A stretch of 64,000 bases of DNA from Streptomyces sp. WM4235 (GTDB lineage: Bacteria; Actinomycetota; Actinomycetes; Streptomycetales; Streptomycetaceae): contig NZ_LGDE01000469.1 of assembly GCF_001279725.1 (NCBI RefSeq), positions 114,679 to 178,678 on the forward strand. Direction: 5' to 3'. The position numbers and the translations under genes are program-made. Below the pieces are notes generated by a model, which was not told the DNA's origin, did not search any database, and saw only the letters and a list, made by a program, of their open reading frames with translations. Positions 36,545 through 44,700 of the stretch are shown piece after piece; the stretch's first letter is position 1; each line of letters starts with the position of its first letter.

Positions 36545-37894
36545 TCAGAAATCCCACCCTTCCTCATCCGCCTGCACGGTGGTGTGGGCCTGGGAGGCGA
36601 AGGACTCGCCCGCCATGCCCGCGGCCAGGGTGGTTCCGTCGGCCGGGTCGATCAGCAGGAAGGACCCGGTACGACGCGAGGCCGCGTACGCGTCCAGCGC
36701 CAGCGGCTCGGCCGTGCGCACGACGACGCGGCCGATGTCGTTCGCGACGAGCTGCCCCGGGTTCGGGTGCTGGGACAGGTCGTCCAGGGTGAGCCGCGAG
36801 GGGATCTCCTTGACGATCGCCTTCACCGTGCGCGTCGTGTGCTTGAGCAGCACCCGGGCGCCCACGGCCAGCGGCTGGTCGGCCACGTGGCAGACCGTCG
36901 CCTCGACGTCCTGGGTCGTGGCCGGCGCGCTCGCGGACGGCGCGATCAGGTCGCCGCGCGAGATGTCGATGTCGTCCCGCAGCCGCAGCGTCACCGACTG
37001 AGGCGCCCAGGCGATGTCCACGCTCTCGCCGAGCGCGTCGATCCCCTCGATCACCGAGGTGCGGCCCGACGGGAGGACCGTGACGGCCTCGCCGACACGC
37101 AGCACGCCGGAGGCGATCTGACCCGCGTAGCCGCGGTAGTCGGGGTGCTCCGCCGACTGGGGGCGGATCACGTACTGCACGGGGAAGCGGGCCGGGCAGG
37201 CGGTCAGGTCGTGGCTGACCGGGACCGTCTCCAGGTGCTCCAGCACGGTCGGGCCGCCGTACCAGTCCATGTTCGCGGAGGGCTCCACCACGTTGTCGCC
37301 GGCCAGCGCCGAGATCGGGATGGCGGTGATCTCCGGGACGCCCAGGTCGGAGGCGTACGCGGTGAACTCCTCGGCGATCCTCGCGAAGGCCTTCTCCTCG
37401 TAGCCCACCAGGTCCATCTTGTTGACGGCCAGGACCACGTGCGGGACCCGCAGCAGGGCCGCGACGGCCGCGTGCCGCCGGGTCTGCTCGATCACGCCGT
37501 TGCGGGCGTCGACCAGGACGACCGCCAGGTCGGCGGTGGAGGCACCGGTGACCATGTTCCGGGTGTACTGCACGTGCCCGGGGGTGTCCGCGAGGATGAA
37601 CCGGCGCCGGGTCGTCGCGAAGTAGCGGTACGCCACGTCGATCGTGATGCCCTGCTCCCGCTCGGCCCGCAGGCCGTCGGTCAGCAGCGCGAGGTCGGGG
37701 GTGTCCTGGCCGCGCTGGGCGGAGACGGCCTCGACGGCCTCCAGCTGGTCGGTCAGGATCGACTTGGAGTCGTGCAACAGCCGCCCGACCAGGGTGGACT
37801 TGCCGTCGTCGACGGAACCGGCGGTCGCGAAGCGCAGCAGCGTGGTCGCTGAAGGGTCGACGAAGCCGGCGACCTGCTCGGTGGTGGAGGTCAT
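36545..37894 (-). CDS. cysN: Sulfate adenylyltransferase GTPase subunit (CysN)
   Basis: A 449-residue translation-factor-like GTPase that drives sulfate activation by CysD to adenosine 5'-phosphosulfate. G1 is GSVDDGKSTL at residues 26-35, G3 is DTPGH, G4 is NKMD, and switch I carries EQGITIDVAYRYF. The length stops after the EF-Tu-like beta barrels, so there is no fused APS kinase; that activity is encoded separately by cysC. It starts two bases after the cysD stop, fitting the heterodimer. It is an internal gene of the cys operon. Confidence 0.96.
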   Translation of the reverse strand: MTSTTEQVAGFVDPSATTLLRFATAGSVDDGKSTLVGRLLHDSKSILTDQLEAVEAVSAQRGQDTPDLALLTDGLRAEREQGITIDVAYRYFATTRRRFILADTPGHVQYTRNMVTGASTADLAVVLVDARNGVIEQTRRHAAVAALLRVPHVVLAVNKMDLVGYEEKAFARIAEEFTAYASDLGVPEITAIPISALAGDNVVEPSANMDWYGGPTVLEHLETVPVSHDLTACPARFPVQYVIRPQSAEHPDYRGYAGQIASGVLRVGEAVTVLPSGRTSVIEGIDALGESVDIAWAPQSVTLRLRDDIDISRGDLIAPSASAPATTQDVEATVCHVADQPLAVGARVLLKHTTRTVKAIVKEIPSRLTLDDLSQHPNPGQLVANDIGRVVVRTAEPLALDAYAASRRTGSFLLIDPADGTTLAAGMAGESFASQAHTTVQADEEGWDF

Positions 37895-37896
37895 GT

Positions 37897-38835
37897 CTAG
37901 AAGTACCCTTCGCGCTTGCGGTCTTCCATCGCGGCCTCGGACATCTTGTCGTCGGCGCGGGTCGCGCCCCGCTCGGTGAGCCGGGAGGCGGCGATCTCGG
38001 TGATCACGGCGTCCAGCGTGGTGGCGTCGGAGTCGACGGCACCCGTGCAGGACATGTCACCGACGGTCCGGTAGCGGATGAGACGCGTCTCGGTGGACTC
38101 GTCCCGCTTCGGGCCGCCCCATTCGCCGGCCGTCAACCACATGCCGTTGCGCCGGAACACCTCGCGCTCGTGGGCGAAGTAGATCTCCGGGAGCTCGATG
38201 CCCTCGCGGGCGATGTACTGCCACACGTCCAGCTCGGTCCAGTTGGAGAGCGGGAAGACGCGCACGTGCTCGCCGGGGGCGTGGCGGCCGTTGTAGAGCT
38301 GCCACAGTTCGGGCCGCTGGCGGCGCGGGTCCCACTGGGAGAACTCGTCGCGCAGGGAGAACACCCGCTCCTTGGCGCGGGCCTTCTCCTCGTCACGGCG
38401 GCCACCGCCGAAGACCGCGTCGAACCTCAGCCGCTGGATCGCCTCCGTGAGGGGGACGGTCTGCAGCGGGTTGCGGACGCCGTCCGGGCGCTCGCGGAGC
38501 TTGCCCGCGTCGATGTACTCCTGGACGGAGGCCACGTGCAGGCGCAGGTTGTGCTTCTCCACGGCCCGGTCGCGGTACGCGAGGACCTCGGGGAAGTTGT
38601 GGCCGGTGTCCACGTGCAGCAGCGTGAAGGGGACCGGCGCCGGGGCGAAGGCCTTCAGCGCCAGGTGCAGCATGACGATGGAGTCCTTGCCGCCGGAGAA
38701 CAGCACCACCGGCTTCTCGAACTCGCCCGCCACCTCGCGGAAGATGTGCACGGCCTCCGATTCGAGGGCGTCGAGGTGCGACAGCGCGTAGGGCGCGTCC
38801 GTCCCTTCGTGGACGTGTGCGACGGTGGCCGTCAT
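37897..38835 (-). CDS. cysD: Sulfate adenylyltransferase catalytic subunit (CysD)
   Basis: A 312-residue PP-loop ATPase that makes adenosine 5'-phosphosulfate from ATP and sulfate together with CysN. The PP motif is VVLFSGGKDSIVMLHLALKA, followed by LLHVDTGHNFPE and FDAVFGGGRRDEEKARAKER, with NWTELDVWQYI and the C-terminal MSEAAMEDRKREGYF typical of CysD. Its ATG overlaps the cysC stop as ATGA and its stop lies two bases from cysN, so the three are translationally coupled. Confidence 0.96.
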   Translation of the reverse strand: MTATVAHVHEGTDAPYALSHLDALESEAVHIFREVAGEFEKPVVLFSGGKDSIVMLHLALKAFAPAPVPFTLLHVDTGHNFPEVLAYRDRAVEKHNLRLHVASVQEYIDAGKLRERPDGVRNPLQTVPLTEAIQRLRFDAVFGGGRRDEEKARAKERVFSLRDEFSQWDPRRQRPELWQLYNGRHAPGEHVRVFPLSNWTELDVWQYIAREGIELPEIYFAHEREVFRRNGMWLTAGEWGGPKRDESTETRLIRYRTVGDMSCTGAVDSDATTLDAVITEIAASRLTERGATRADDKMSEAAMEDRKREGYF

Positions 38836-39377
38836 GCCAGACCCCTCTCGGTGAGCAGCGCGTGCAGGGCCGAGGCCGACTCGTGCACGGACTGCGTGTG
38901 CGACTCGATGCGGAGGTCCGGGGACTCCGGCGCCTCGTACGGGTCGTCGACGCCGGTCAGACCGGATATCTCGCCCGCCGCCTGCTTGGCGTACAGGCCC
39001 TTCACGTCGCGCTCGGAGCAGACCTCGACCGGGGTGGCCACATGGACCTCCAGGTACGTGGTGCCCTCGGCGGCGTGCCGCTTGCGGACGGCCTCCCGGC
39101 TGTCCGCGAACGGCGCGATCACCGGCACGAGCGCCTTGACGCCGTTGCTCGCGAGGAGTTCGGCGACGAACCCGATGCGCTGCACGTTGGTGTGCCGGTC
39201 CTCGCGGCCGAAGCCGAGGCCGGCGGAGAGGAACTCGCGGATCTCGTCACCGTCGAGGACCTCCACCCGGTGGCCGTCGGCGCGCAGCCGCTCGGCCAGC
39301 GCGTAGGCGATCGTGGTCTTGCCCGCGCTCGGCAGCCCGGTCAGCCACACGGTGGCGCCCTGGTCGCTCACGCTCAT
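38832..39377 (-). CDS. cysC: Adenylylsulfate kinase (CysC)
   Basis: A 181-residue kinase that phosphorylates adenosine 5'-phosphosulfate to PAPS. The P-loop is GLPSAGKTT, followed by VLDGDEIREFLSAGLGF and REDRHTNVQRIGFVAELLA, and later DVKGLYAKQAAGEISGLTG. ATG 39377 is chosen because GGAGACGAG lies eight bases upstream and the length matches the family; an in-frame ATG at 39422 overlaps the cysH stop (TGATG) and would add fifteen residues. The presence of a kinase together with an iron-sulfur APS-type reductase in one operon is common in Streptomyces. Confidence 0.93.
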   Translation of the reverse strand: MSVSDQGATVWLTGLPSAGKTTIAYALAERLRADGHRVEVLDGDEIREFLSAGLGFGREDRHTNVQRIGFVAELLASNGVKALVPVIAPFADSREAVRKRHAAEGTTYLEVHVATPVEVCSERDVKGLYAKQAAGEISGLTGVDDPYEAPESPDLRIESHTQSVHESASALHALLTERGLA

Positions 39378-39421
39378 CGTTCTCGTCTCCGTCGGTTCTT
39401 CGTTCGCTTGGCGTTCGGTCA

Positions 39422-40123
39422 TCAGCCGTGCAGCCCACACTCGGTCTTGGCGCGCCCGGCCCACCGGCCGGCCCTGGCGTCCTCGCCCTCGACCACCCGG
39501 CGGGTGCAGGGGGCGCAGCCGACGGAGGCGTAACCGTCCGTCAGCAGCGGGTTGGTGAGCACGCCGTGCTCGGTGACGTACGCGTCCACGTCGTCCTGCG
39601 TCCAGCGGGCGATCGGCGAGACCTTCACCTTGCGGCGCTTCTCGTCCCAGCCGACGACCGGGGTGTTCGCCCGGGTCGGGGACTCGTCGCGGCGCAGACC
39701 CGTCGCCCAGGCCTCGTACGCGACCAGGCCCTCTTCGAGGGGCTTGACCTTGCGCAGCGCGCAGCACAGGTCGGGGTCCCGGTCGTGCAGCCGGGGGCCG
39801 TGCTCGGCGTCCTGCTCGGCCACCGTGCGCCGCGGGGTGAGGGTGATGACGTTGACGTCCATCACGGCCTCGACCGCGTCCCGGGTGCCGATGGTCTCCT
39901 CGAAGTGGTAGCCCGTGTCGAGGAAGACCACGTCCAGGCCGGGGGAGACCCGGGACGCGAGGTGGGCCACGACGGCGTCCTCCATGGAGGAGGTCACCGC
40001 GAACTTCTCGCCGAAGGTCTCGGTGGCCCAGCGCAGGATCTCCAGCGCGGAGGCGTCCTCCAGGTCACGGCCCGCCTGCTCGGCCAGCGCCTTGAGGTCG
40101 CGCGTCTCCTGAACGGTCGTCAT
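39422..40123 (-). CDS. cysH: Assimilatory phosphoadenylyl/adenylyl-sulfate reductase (CysH)
   Basis: A 233-residue PP-loop reductase that makes sulfite from activated sulfate. The PP-loop region reads KFAVTSSMEDAVVAHLAS and FLDTGYHFEETI. Four cluster cysteines are present as DLCCALRK and GCAPCTRR, and the catalytic Cys is in the C-terminal ECGLHG. The CC...CxxC pattern indicates a [4Fe-4S] enzyme of the APS-reductase class rather than the E. coli PAPS type. ATG 40123 overlaps the stop of the zinc-ribbon gene (ATGA). Confidence 0.95.
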   Translation of the reverse strand: MTTVQETRDLKALAEQAGRDLEDASALEILRWATETFGEKFAVTSSMEDAVVAHLASRVSPGLDVVFLDTGYHFEETIGTRDAVEAVMDVNVITLTPRRTVAEQDAEHGPRLHDRDPDLCCALRKVKPLEEGLVAYEAWATGLRRDESPTRANTPVVGWDEKRRKVKVSPIARWTQDDVDAYVTEHGVLTNPLLTDGYASVGCAPCTRRVVEGEDARAGRWAGRAKTECGLHG

Positions 40124-40299
40124 GTCTCTTCGCCTCCACCGGAGTTGGACTGAACGCCTCGGGACAGCAGCCCGAGGTACTTCAGCTGGAAGGCTCGGTT
40201 GCAGGCCCTGCATTCCCAGGCGCCGTGACCCGTCTCGTTGGGGAACAGGTCCTCGTCGCCGCAGTACGGGCAGTAGAAGGGGGCCGCTCGCTCGCTCAC
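40120..40299 (-). CDS. Small zinc-ribbon protein within the sulfate reduction operon
   Basis: A 59-residue protein from GTG 40299. Two CxxC knuckles, FYCPYCGDED and WECRACNRAF, form a rubredoxin-like or zinc-ribbon site; after AFQLKYLGLLSRG a Ser/Gly tail follows. The start overlaps the sulfite reductase stop (GTGA) and the stop overlaps the cysH start (ATGA), so it is coupled on both sides and must be made with them. A role as an electron carrier or a cofactor delivery partner for the reductase is an inference; no family function is known to me. Confidence 0.85.
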   Translation of the reverse strand: MSERAAPFYCPYCGDEDLFPNETGHGAWECRACNRAFQLKYLGLLSRGVQSNSGGGEET

Positions 40300-42008
40300 G
40301 ACAGGGCCTCGTCACTCGCTCGGGTCACCCAGGCGGCGAAGCGCTCGCCCTCCTCGCGCTGCTCCTGGAAGCGCGTGACGACCCGCTCGACGTAGTCGGG
40401 CAGACCGGCCGCGGTGACCTTCAGACCGCGGACCTTGCGGCCGAAGCCGGCCTCCAGGCCGAGCGCGCCACCGAGGTGGACCTGGTAGCCCTCGACCTGG
40501 TTGCCGTCGTCGTCCAGGACCAGTTGGCCCTTGAGACCGATGTCCGCGACCTGGATGCGGGCGCAGGCGTTCGGGCAGCCGTTGATGTTGATGGTCAGCG
40601 GTTCGGCGAAGTCAGGCAGGCGCCGCTCCAGCTCGTCGATCAGCGAGGCGCCGCGCGCCTTGGTCTCGACGATGGCGAGCTTGCAGAACTCGATGCCGGT
40701 GCAGGCCATGGTGCCGCGGCGGAAGGGGGAGGGCTTGACCCGCAGGTCCAGTGCCTCCAGGGCGGCCACGACCGAGTCGACCTGGTCGGGCTCGATGTCG
40801 AGGACGATCATCTTCTGCTCGGCGGTGGTGCGCAGCCGGTCGGAGCCGTGCTGCCGGGCCACGTCCGCGATCTTGGTCAGGGTGGCCCCGTCCACGCGTC
40901 CCACGCGGGGCGCGAAACCGACGTAGAAACGGCCGTCCTTCTGCTCGTGCACGCCGACGTGGTCGCGCCACTCGCCCGAGGGCTGCTCGGGGGCGGGGCC
41001 GTCCGTCAGCTCGCGCTTCAGGTACTCGTCCTCCAGTACCTGGCGGAACCGGGCCGGGCCCCAGTCGGCGACGAGGAACTTCAGGCGGGCGCGGTTGCGC
41101 AGCCGGCGGTAGCCGTAGTCGCGGAAGATCGAGATGACGCCCTCGTAGACGTCCGGGACCTCGTCGAGCGAGACCCAGGTGCCCAGGCGCACACCCAGCT
41201 TGGGGTTGGTGGAGAGGCCACCGCCGACCCACACGTCGAAACCGGGGCCGTGCTCGGGGTGGTTCACGCCGACGAAGGCGATGTCGTTGATCTCGTGCGC
41301 CACGTCGAGCAGCGGCGAGCCGGAGATCGCGGACTTGAACTTGCGGGGCAGGTTGGAGAAGTCCGGGTTGCCGACGATCCGGCGGTAGATCTCGTCGATC
41401 GCGGGGCTGCCGTCGATGATCTCGTCCCGGGCGATGCCGGCGACGGGAGAACCGAGGATCACGCGGGGCGTGTCACCGCAGGCCTCGGTGGTCGAGAGGC
41501 CGACGGCCTCCAGGCGGCGCCAGATCTCCGGGACGTCCTCGATCCGGATCCAGTGGTACTGCACGTTCTGACGGTCCGTGAGGTCGGCGGTGCCGCGGGC
41601 GAACTCCTCGGAGATCTCGCCGATGACGCGCAACTGCTCGGTGGTCAGCCGGCCGCCGTCGATGCGGACGCGCAGCATGAAGTACTTGTCGTCCAGCTCC
41701 TCCGGCTCCAGGATCGCGGTCTTGCCGCCGTCGATCCCGGGCTTGCGCTGGGTGTAGAGGCCCCACCAGCGCATGCGGCCGCGCAGGTCGTTGGGGTCGA
41801 TCGAGTCGAAGCCCGCCTTGGAGTAGATCGTCTCAATGCGTGTCCGCACATTGAGACCGTCGTCGTCCTTCTTGAACTGCTCGTTGCCGTTGAGGGGCGT
41901 GTGGTGTCCGACGGCCCACTGACCCTCGCCGCGGTGACGGCCGGTCTTGCGGCGCGCGGCTGCGGCCGCGGGGGCTGCGGCTGCGGGCGTTTCGGGGGTG
42001 GCGGCCAT
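40296..42008 (-). CDS. Ferredoxin-type nitrite/sulfite reductase (sirohaem and 4Fe-4S)
   Basis: A 570-residue reductase from ATG 42008, preceded by GAGAAGGACG. The sirohaem/[4Fe-4S] cysteines lie in MACTGIEFCKLAIVETKARG (about residue 436) and INGCPNACARIQVAD (about 476). Earlier blocks are RGRMRWWGLYTQRKPGIDGG and LTDRQNVQYHWIRIEDVP, as in Mycobacterium NirA, with the Tyr of the Tyr-Cys feature in GLYTQRK. It reduces sulfite to sulfide in six electron steps; genome context (cysHCDN downstream) favours sulfite over nitrite. Expression is probably controlled by the leader peptide upstream. Confidence 0.95.
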   Translation of the reverse strand: MAATPETPAAAAPAAAAARRKTGRHRGEGQWAVGHHTPLNGNEQFKKDDDGLNVRTRIETIYSKAGFDSIDPNDLRGRMRWWGLYTQRKPGIDGGKTAILEPEELDDKYFMLRVRIDGGRLTTEQLRVIGEISEEFARGTADLTDRQNVQYHWIRIEDVPEIWRRLEAVGLSTTEACGDTPRVILGSPVAGIARDEIIDGSPAIDEIYRRIVGNPDFSNLPRKFKSAISGSPLLDVAHEINDIAFVGVNHPEHGPGFDVWVGGGLSTNPKLGVRLGTWVSLDEVPDVYEGVISIFRDYGYRRLRNRARLKFLVADWGPARFRQVLEDEYLKRELTDGPAPEQPSGEWRDHVGVHEQKDGRFYVGFAPRVGRVDGATLTKIADVARQHGSDRLRTTAEQKMIVLDIEPDQVDSVVAALEALDLRVKPSPFRRGTMACTGIEFCKLAIVETKARGASLIDELERRLPDFAEPLTININGCPNACARIQVADIGLKGQLVLDDDGNQVEGYQVHLGGALGLEAGFGRKVRGLKVTAAGLPDYVERVVTRFQEQREEGERFAAWVTRASDEALS

Positions 42009-42114
42009 GGCGGTACGTCCTTCTCGGGCGGCTCGGGGCAGGGGCAGGGGGCGCGGCGGGGTGCGCCCCGACGGTGCGCCCGCCGCTGAGCGGGTGCGGC
42101 GCAGTGCCACTCCT

Positions 42115-42131
42115 CACCGGGATTGCCGGTG
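42115..42131 (-). promoter_or_regulatory. Small hairpin in the sulfite reductase leader region
   Basis: CACCGG at 42115-42120 pairs with CCGGTG at 42126-42131 over a five-base loop, within the 225 bases between the leader peptide stop and the reductase start. It could be part of an attenuator; several GTCGAC palindromes occur in the same stretch. Too short to be sure. Confidence 0.3.
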
Positions 42132-42233
42132 GTCGGAGCGGTGTTCGGCCTTCAGGGGGCGGGCGGTCCTACGGATGGTCGACGGGTCCGCGGCGGCGGG
42201 GACGGCGTCGACGTGCGGCGGTGGCTGGTTCCG

Positions 42234-42317
42234 TCAGCGCGCCGGACAGATGGCGCTGGACATGCGGCCGAGGTCGACGTGCCGCCGACTCACCAAGGCA
42301 ATTCCAGCTGCATCCAT
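42234..42317 (-). CDS. Leader peptide of the sulfite reductase operon
   Basis: ATG 42317 opens a 27-residue peptide, MDAAGIALVSRRHVDLGRMS then SAICPAR. The SRRHVDLGRMSSAIC core is the hallmark of the putative leader peptides found before sirohaem reductase genes across Streptomyces. The Cys codon near the end is placed so that ribosome stalling under cysteine shortage could change folding of the following 225-base leader RNA, a cysteine attenuator by analogy. No strong ribosome binding site is seen, so it may be leaderless or use a weak site. Confidence 0.8.
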   Translation of the reverse strand: MDAAGIALVSRRHVDLGRMSSAICPAR

Positions 42318-42399
42318 GGCGGAAGCGTGGCACGGGCCGATTGGAGGAGTCCACTACTGTCCATCATGCGGACGAACTCGTCTCGGATCATGGGATGGC

Positions 42400-42413
42400 G
42401 TGATCCGGATCAC
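42400..42413. promoter_or_regulatory. Perfect palindrome upstream of the sulfate assimilation operon
   Basis: GTGATCCGGATCAC, a 14-bp perfect palindrome, lies 83 bases upstream of the leader peptide start and 67 bases past the acetyltransferase stop. Position suits a regulator binding near the operon promoter. The 162-base gap holds no other gene. Confidence 0.4.
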
Positions 42414-42479
42414 CCCGGTCCGGCCATCACCGGGGGTCGGGTGGGACCGGGGCGGACCGGGGCGATCCCGGGGGGACGG

Positions 42480-43043
42480 TCAGGCGCCCGGCCAGGGGCC
42501 GGGGGTCGGGGTCTCCTCCTTGGACTCCGTCTCCGTCCTGAAGACCTTGAAGCCGCGCCGCTCGTAGTTGGCCATGGCCGTCGGCCCGTCCTGGCTGCAC
42601 GTGTGGACCCAGACCCGTCGGGTCCCCTCGCGGCCCGGCCAGCGGTCGGCCAGCGACCAGGCGGCGGCCGCGCCCACCGACAGCAGGTGACCGCCGATGC
42701 GCCGGCCGCGGAAGTCCGGCAGCAGCCCGAAGTACATGATCTCCACGACACCGTCGTCCTGGGGGTCGAGCTCGCAGTACCCCGCCGGGGTGCCCCGGTC
42801 GTACGCGACCCACGTCTCCACGCCCGGCCGCCCCAACTGCTCCACCCACTGCGCGCGGGTCAGCGCGAGCCGGTCCGTCCAGTGGATGTCCCCGCCCACC
42901 GAGGCGTAGAGGAACCGGCTGAACTCGGGGGACGGCACCTCCGCCCGTGAGACGGTGATCTCGGGGCCGGGGACGGCCGCGGCGACCAGTTCCTCGGGCG
43001 AGGTCATTTCCAGGGACCAGGTGGTGAGTGTGATGGTGCTCAT
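42480..43043 (-). CDS. GNAT-family N-acetyltransferase
   Basis: A 187-residue protein from ATG 43043. The GNAT core is VEIMYFGLLPDFRGRRIGGH, with R/Q-x-x-G-x-G/A in RGRRIGGHLL for acetyl-CoA binding, preceded by PAGYCELDPQDDG and followed by VHTCSQDGPTAMANYERRGF. The acceptor is unknown. It follows the GAF regulator on the same strand with a 5-base gap (43044-43048), so the two may be cotranscribed, though no functional link is evident. Confidence 0.88.
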   Translation of the reverse strand: MSTITLTTWSLEMTSPEELVAAAVPGPEITVSRAEVPSPEFSRFLYASVGGDIHWTDRLALTRAQWVEQLGRPGVETWVAYDRGTPAGYCELDPQDDGVVEIMYFGLLPDFRGRRIGGHLLSVGAAAAWSLADRWPGREGTRRVWVHTCSQDGPTAMANYERRGFKVFRTETESKEETPTPGPWPGA

Positions 43044-43048
43044 GGACG

Positions 43049-44389
43049 TCAGGGAATCACATCGCCCGACCGGCTCCGGGGTGGCCCCCAGGGCCCCGCG
43101 GCGTCGAGCCGGGCCCTGATCACCGCAGGCGCCGTGGAGTGCGGCAGCAGGTCCCCGGGGCGCTCCGGGCGGATCAGCTCCACCTCCACGTCCCGCGCGA
43201 AACGGTACGGGCGGTGGGTCAGGACCCCCGCGAGCCGGCGCCGCACCCGGGACAGCTCCGCGCGGACGGTGACCGTACGGGTCGGGTCCCCGAACAGTTC
43301 GGCGGACAGTTGCGCCGCCGAGCGGCCGCCGGGGGACTCGGCCAGCAGGAACAGCAGCTCCGCGTGGCGCGGGCTCAGCTCCTGCGACCAGCTGCCCGCG
43401 GCCCCGTACACGGTCGCCGTCCAGGACCCGGCCCGGCTCAGGTCGAGGACCACCCGGCTCGCGGCCGTCGACGCGGGACCGGACGCGGTGATCCGCAGCA
43501 GCCAGCCGCCGGGCAGCGGCTCCGCCACGCATTCGCCGAGCTGCGGCAGCCACACGTGCCCCGGGCCGAGCCCCTTGGGCAGCGGGATCCGGTCGGCGGG
43601 CGCCAGTCCCGTCACGGCCGCCGTCCAGCCGTGCGGGTCGACGGCCACCGCCCTGCCGGTCAGGCGGGCCAGCAGCGGGGCCGCCACGGACCGCAGCCGC
43701 TCCAGGGACTCCAGGTGGCGGACCCGCAGCTCCCGCTCGGCGAGCCGGGCCACCGCGCCGACCCACGTCAGCGTGGCCGGGTGCATCGTGGCCAATGGCC
43801 CGCTGACGTCGACCACGCCCAGCAGCCGCCCGTCGCGGGGGTCGCACACGGGAGCCCCGGCGCAGGTCCAGTCGTGGTGGGTGGAGACGAAGTGTTCCGC
43901 CGAGAACACCTGGATCGGCCTGCGGGCCACCAGGGTCGTGCCGACCCCGTTCGTGCCGACCACGGCCTCCGTCCAGTCGGCGCCCACCGCGAAGCCCAGC
44001 CGGTCCGCCTTCCGCAGGATCGAGGCGTGCCCCTCCCGCCACAGCAGCCGCCCGTCCGCGTCGGCGACGACCATGATGTGCAGGGACTCGTCCAGGGCGG
44101 GCAGCAGGCCCTCGCGGAGCACCGGCAGGACCTCCCGCAGGGGCGAGACCTGGCGTCGCTCCTCGGTCTCGGCGGCCGACAGCAGCCGCGAGCGCGCGTC
44201 CCGGTCCGGGTGCACCCCGCAGGCCAGCATCCGGCGCCAGGACTCGGCGATCTCCGGCCGGGGAGCGGCCGGGGGCCGGTCGCCGGCCAGCGCGGCCGCC
44301 CGCACCCCCTTGAGCAGACGCGCGGCCTGCCGCGCGTCCATGGCCGAGACGCGTGCCGCGTCGACCGCGCTGCCTGCGGTGTGGGTCAC
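43049..44389 (-). CDS. AcoR-like GAF-domain transcriptional regulator
   Basis: A 446-residue protein from GTG 44389 with GGGGAGG six bases upstream. The start carries RPEIAESWRRMLACGVHPD, the N-terminal signature of acetoin-type regulators. A GAF domain at about 90-230 includes LGFAVGADWTEAVVGTNGVGTT and HHDWTCAGAPVCDP. The C-terminal 130 residues (LSPRHAELLFLLAESPGGRS, DPTRTVTVRAELSRVRRRLA) form a winged-helix DNA-binding domain like those of OmpR/SARP type rather than the Fis helix of AcoR. No AAA module is present, so it is not a sigma-54 activator. An inverted repeat 120 bases upstream is a candidate operator. No target enzyme gene is adjacent. Confidence 0.85.
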   Translation of the reverse strand: MTHTAGSAVDAARVSAMDARQAARLLKGVRAAALAGDRPPAAPRPEIAESWRRMLACGVHPDRDARSRLLSAAETEERRQVSPLREVLPVLREGLLPALDESLHIMVVADADGRLLWREGHASILRKADRLGFAVGADWTEAVVGTNGVGTTLVARRPIQVFSAEHFVSTHHDWTCAGAPVCDPRDGRLLGVVDVSGPLATMHPATLTWVGAVARLAERELRVRHLESLERLRSVAAPLLARLTGRAVAVDPHGWTAAVTGLAPADRIPLPKGLGPGHVWLPQLGECVAEPLPGGWLLRITASGPASTAASRVVLDLSRAGSWTATVYGAAGSWSQELSPRHAELLFLLAESPGGRSAAQLSAELFGDPTRTVTVRAELSRVRRRLAGVLTHRPYRFARDVEVELIRPERPGDLLPHSTAPAVIRARLDAAGPWGPPRSRSGDVIP

Positions 44390-44700
44390 CGGAACCTCCC
44401 CGTGCGGAACGGACGTGCGAGGGAAGCCGCCCGGCGGTCCGCGCCGCCGAACTCCCCGTGGCGCGCGCGGCGGGCGATCCCCGACTCGATGGGACGACTG
44501 GGGTGCAGCGTTGCAACGGTATGCAACTCTCGCCAAGCCCCGGTCGCCCGACCGAAACTATCGGGACGTCGCCGAGCGGCGTGACAGCTCCTTCCTCGGG
44601 GCTTCTCGGATCCGGGGTGGTGCCGAGTCGGCGCGGCGCCATTCCCGGTCTTCCGGCCGACGGGCCCGGATCACGGCAGCGAGCGGTTTGGGGACCACTC
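44390..44700. other. Non-coding region upstream of the GAF regulator
   Basis: These 311 bases between the acyl-CoA dehydrogenase stop and the GAF regulator start show no gene I can support. They hold the GTTGCA-N6-TGCAAC inverted repeat listed below and presumably the regulator's promoter. Confidence 0.6.
44510..44527. promoter_or_regulatory. Inverted repeat GTTGCA-N6-TGCAAC, candidate operator
   Basis: GTTGCA at 44510-44515 and TGCAAC at 44522-44527 are perfect inverted half-sites, with a further TGCA just before (44504). It lies about 120 bases upstream of the GAF regulator start. TTGCAAC-type sites are plausible targets of regulators of this class, so autoregulation is possible. Confidence 0.45.
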
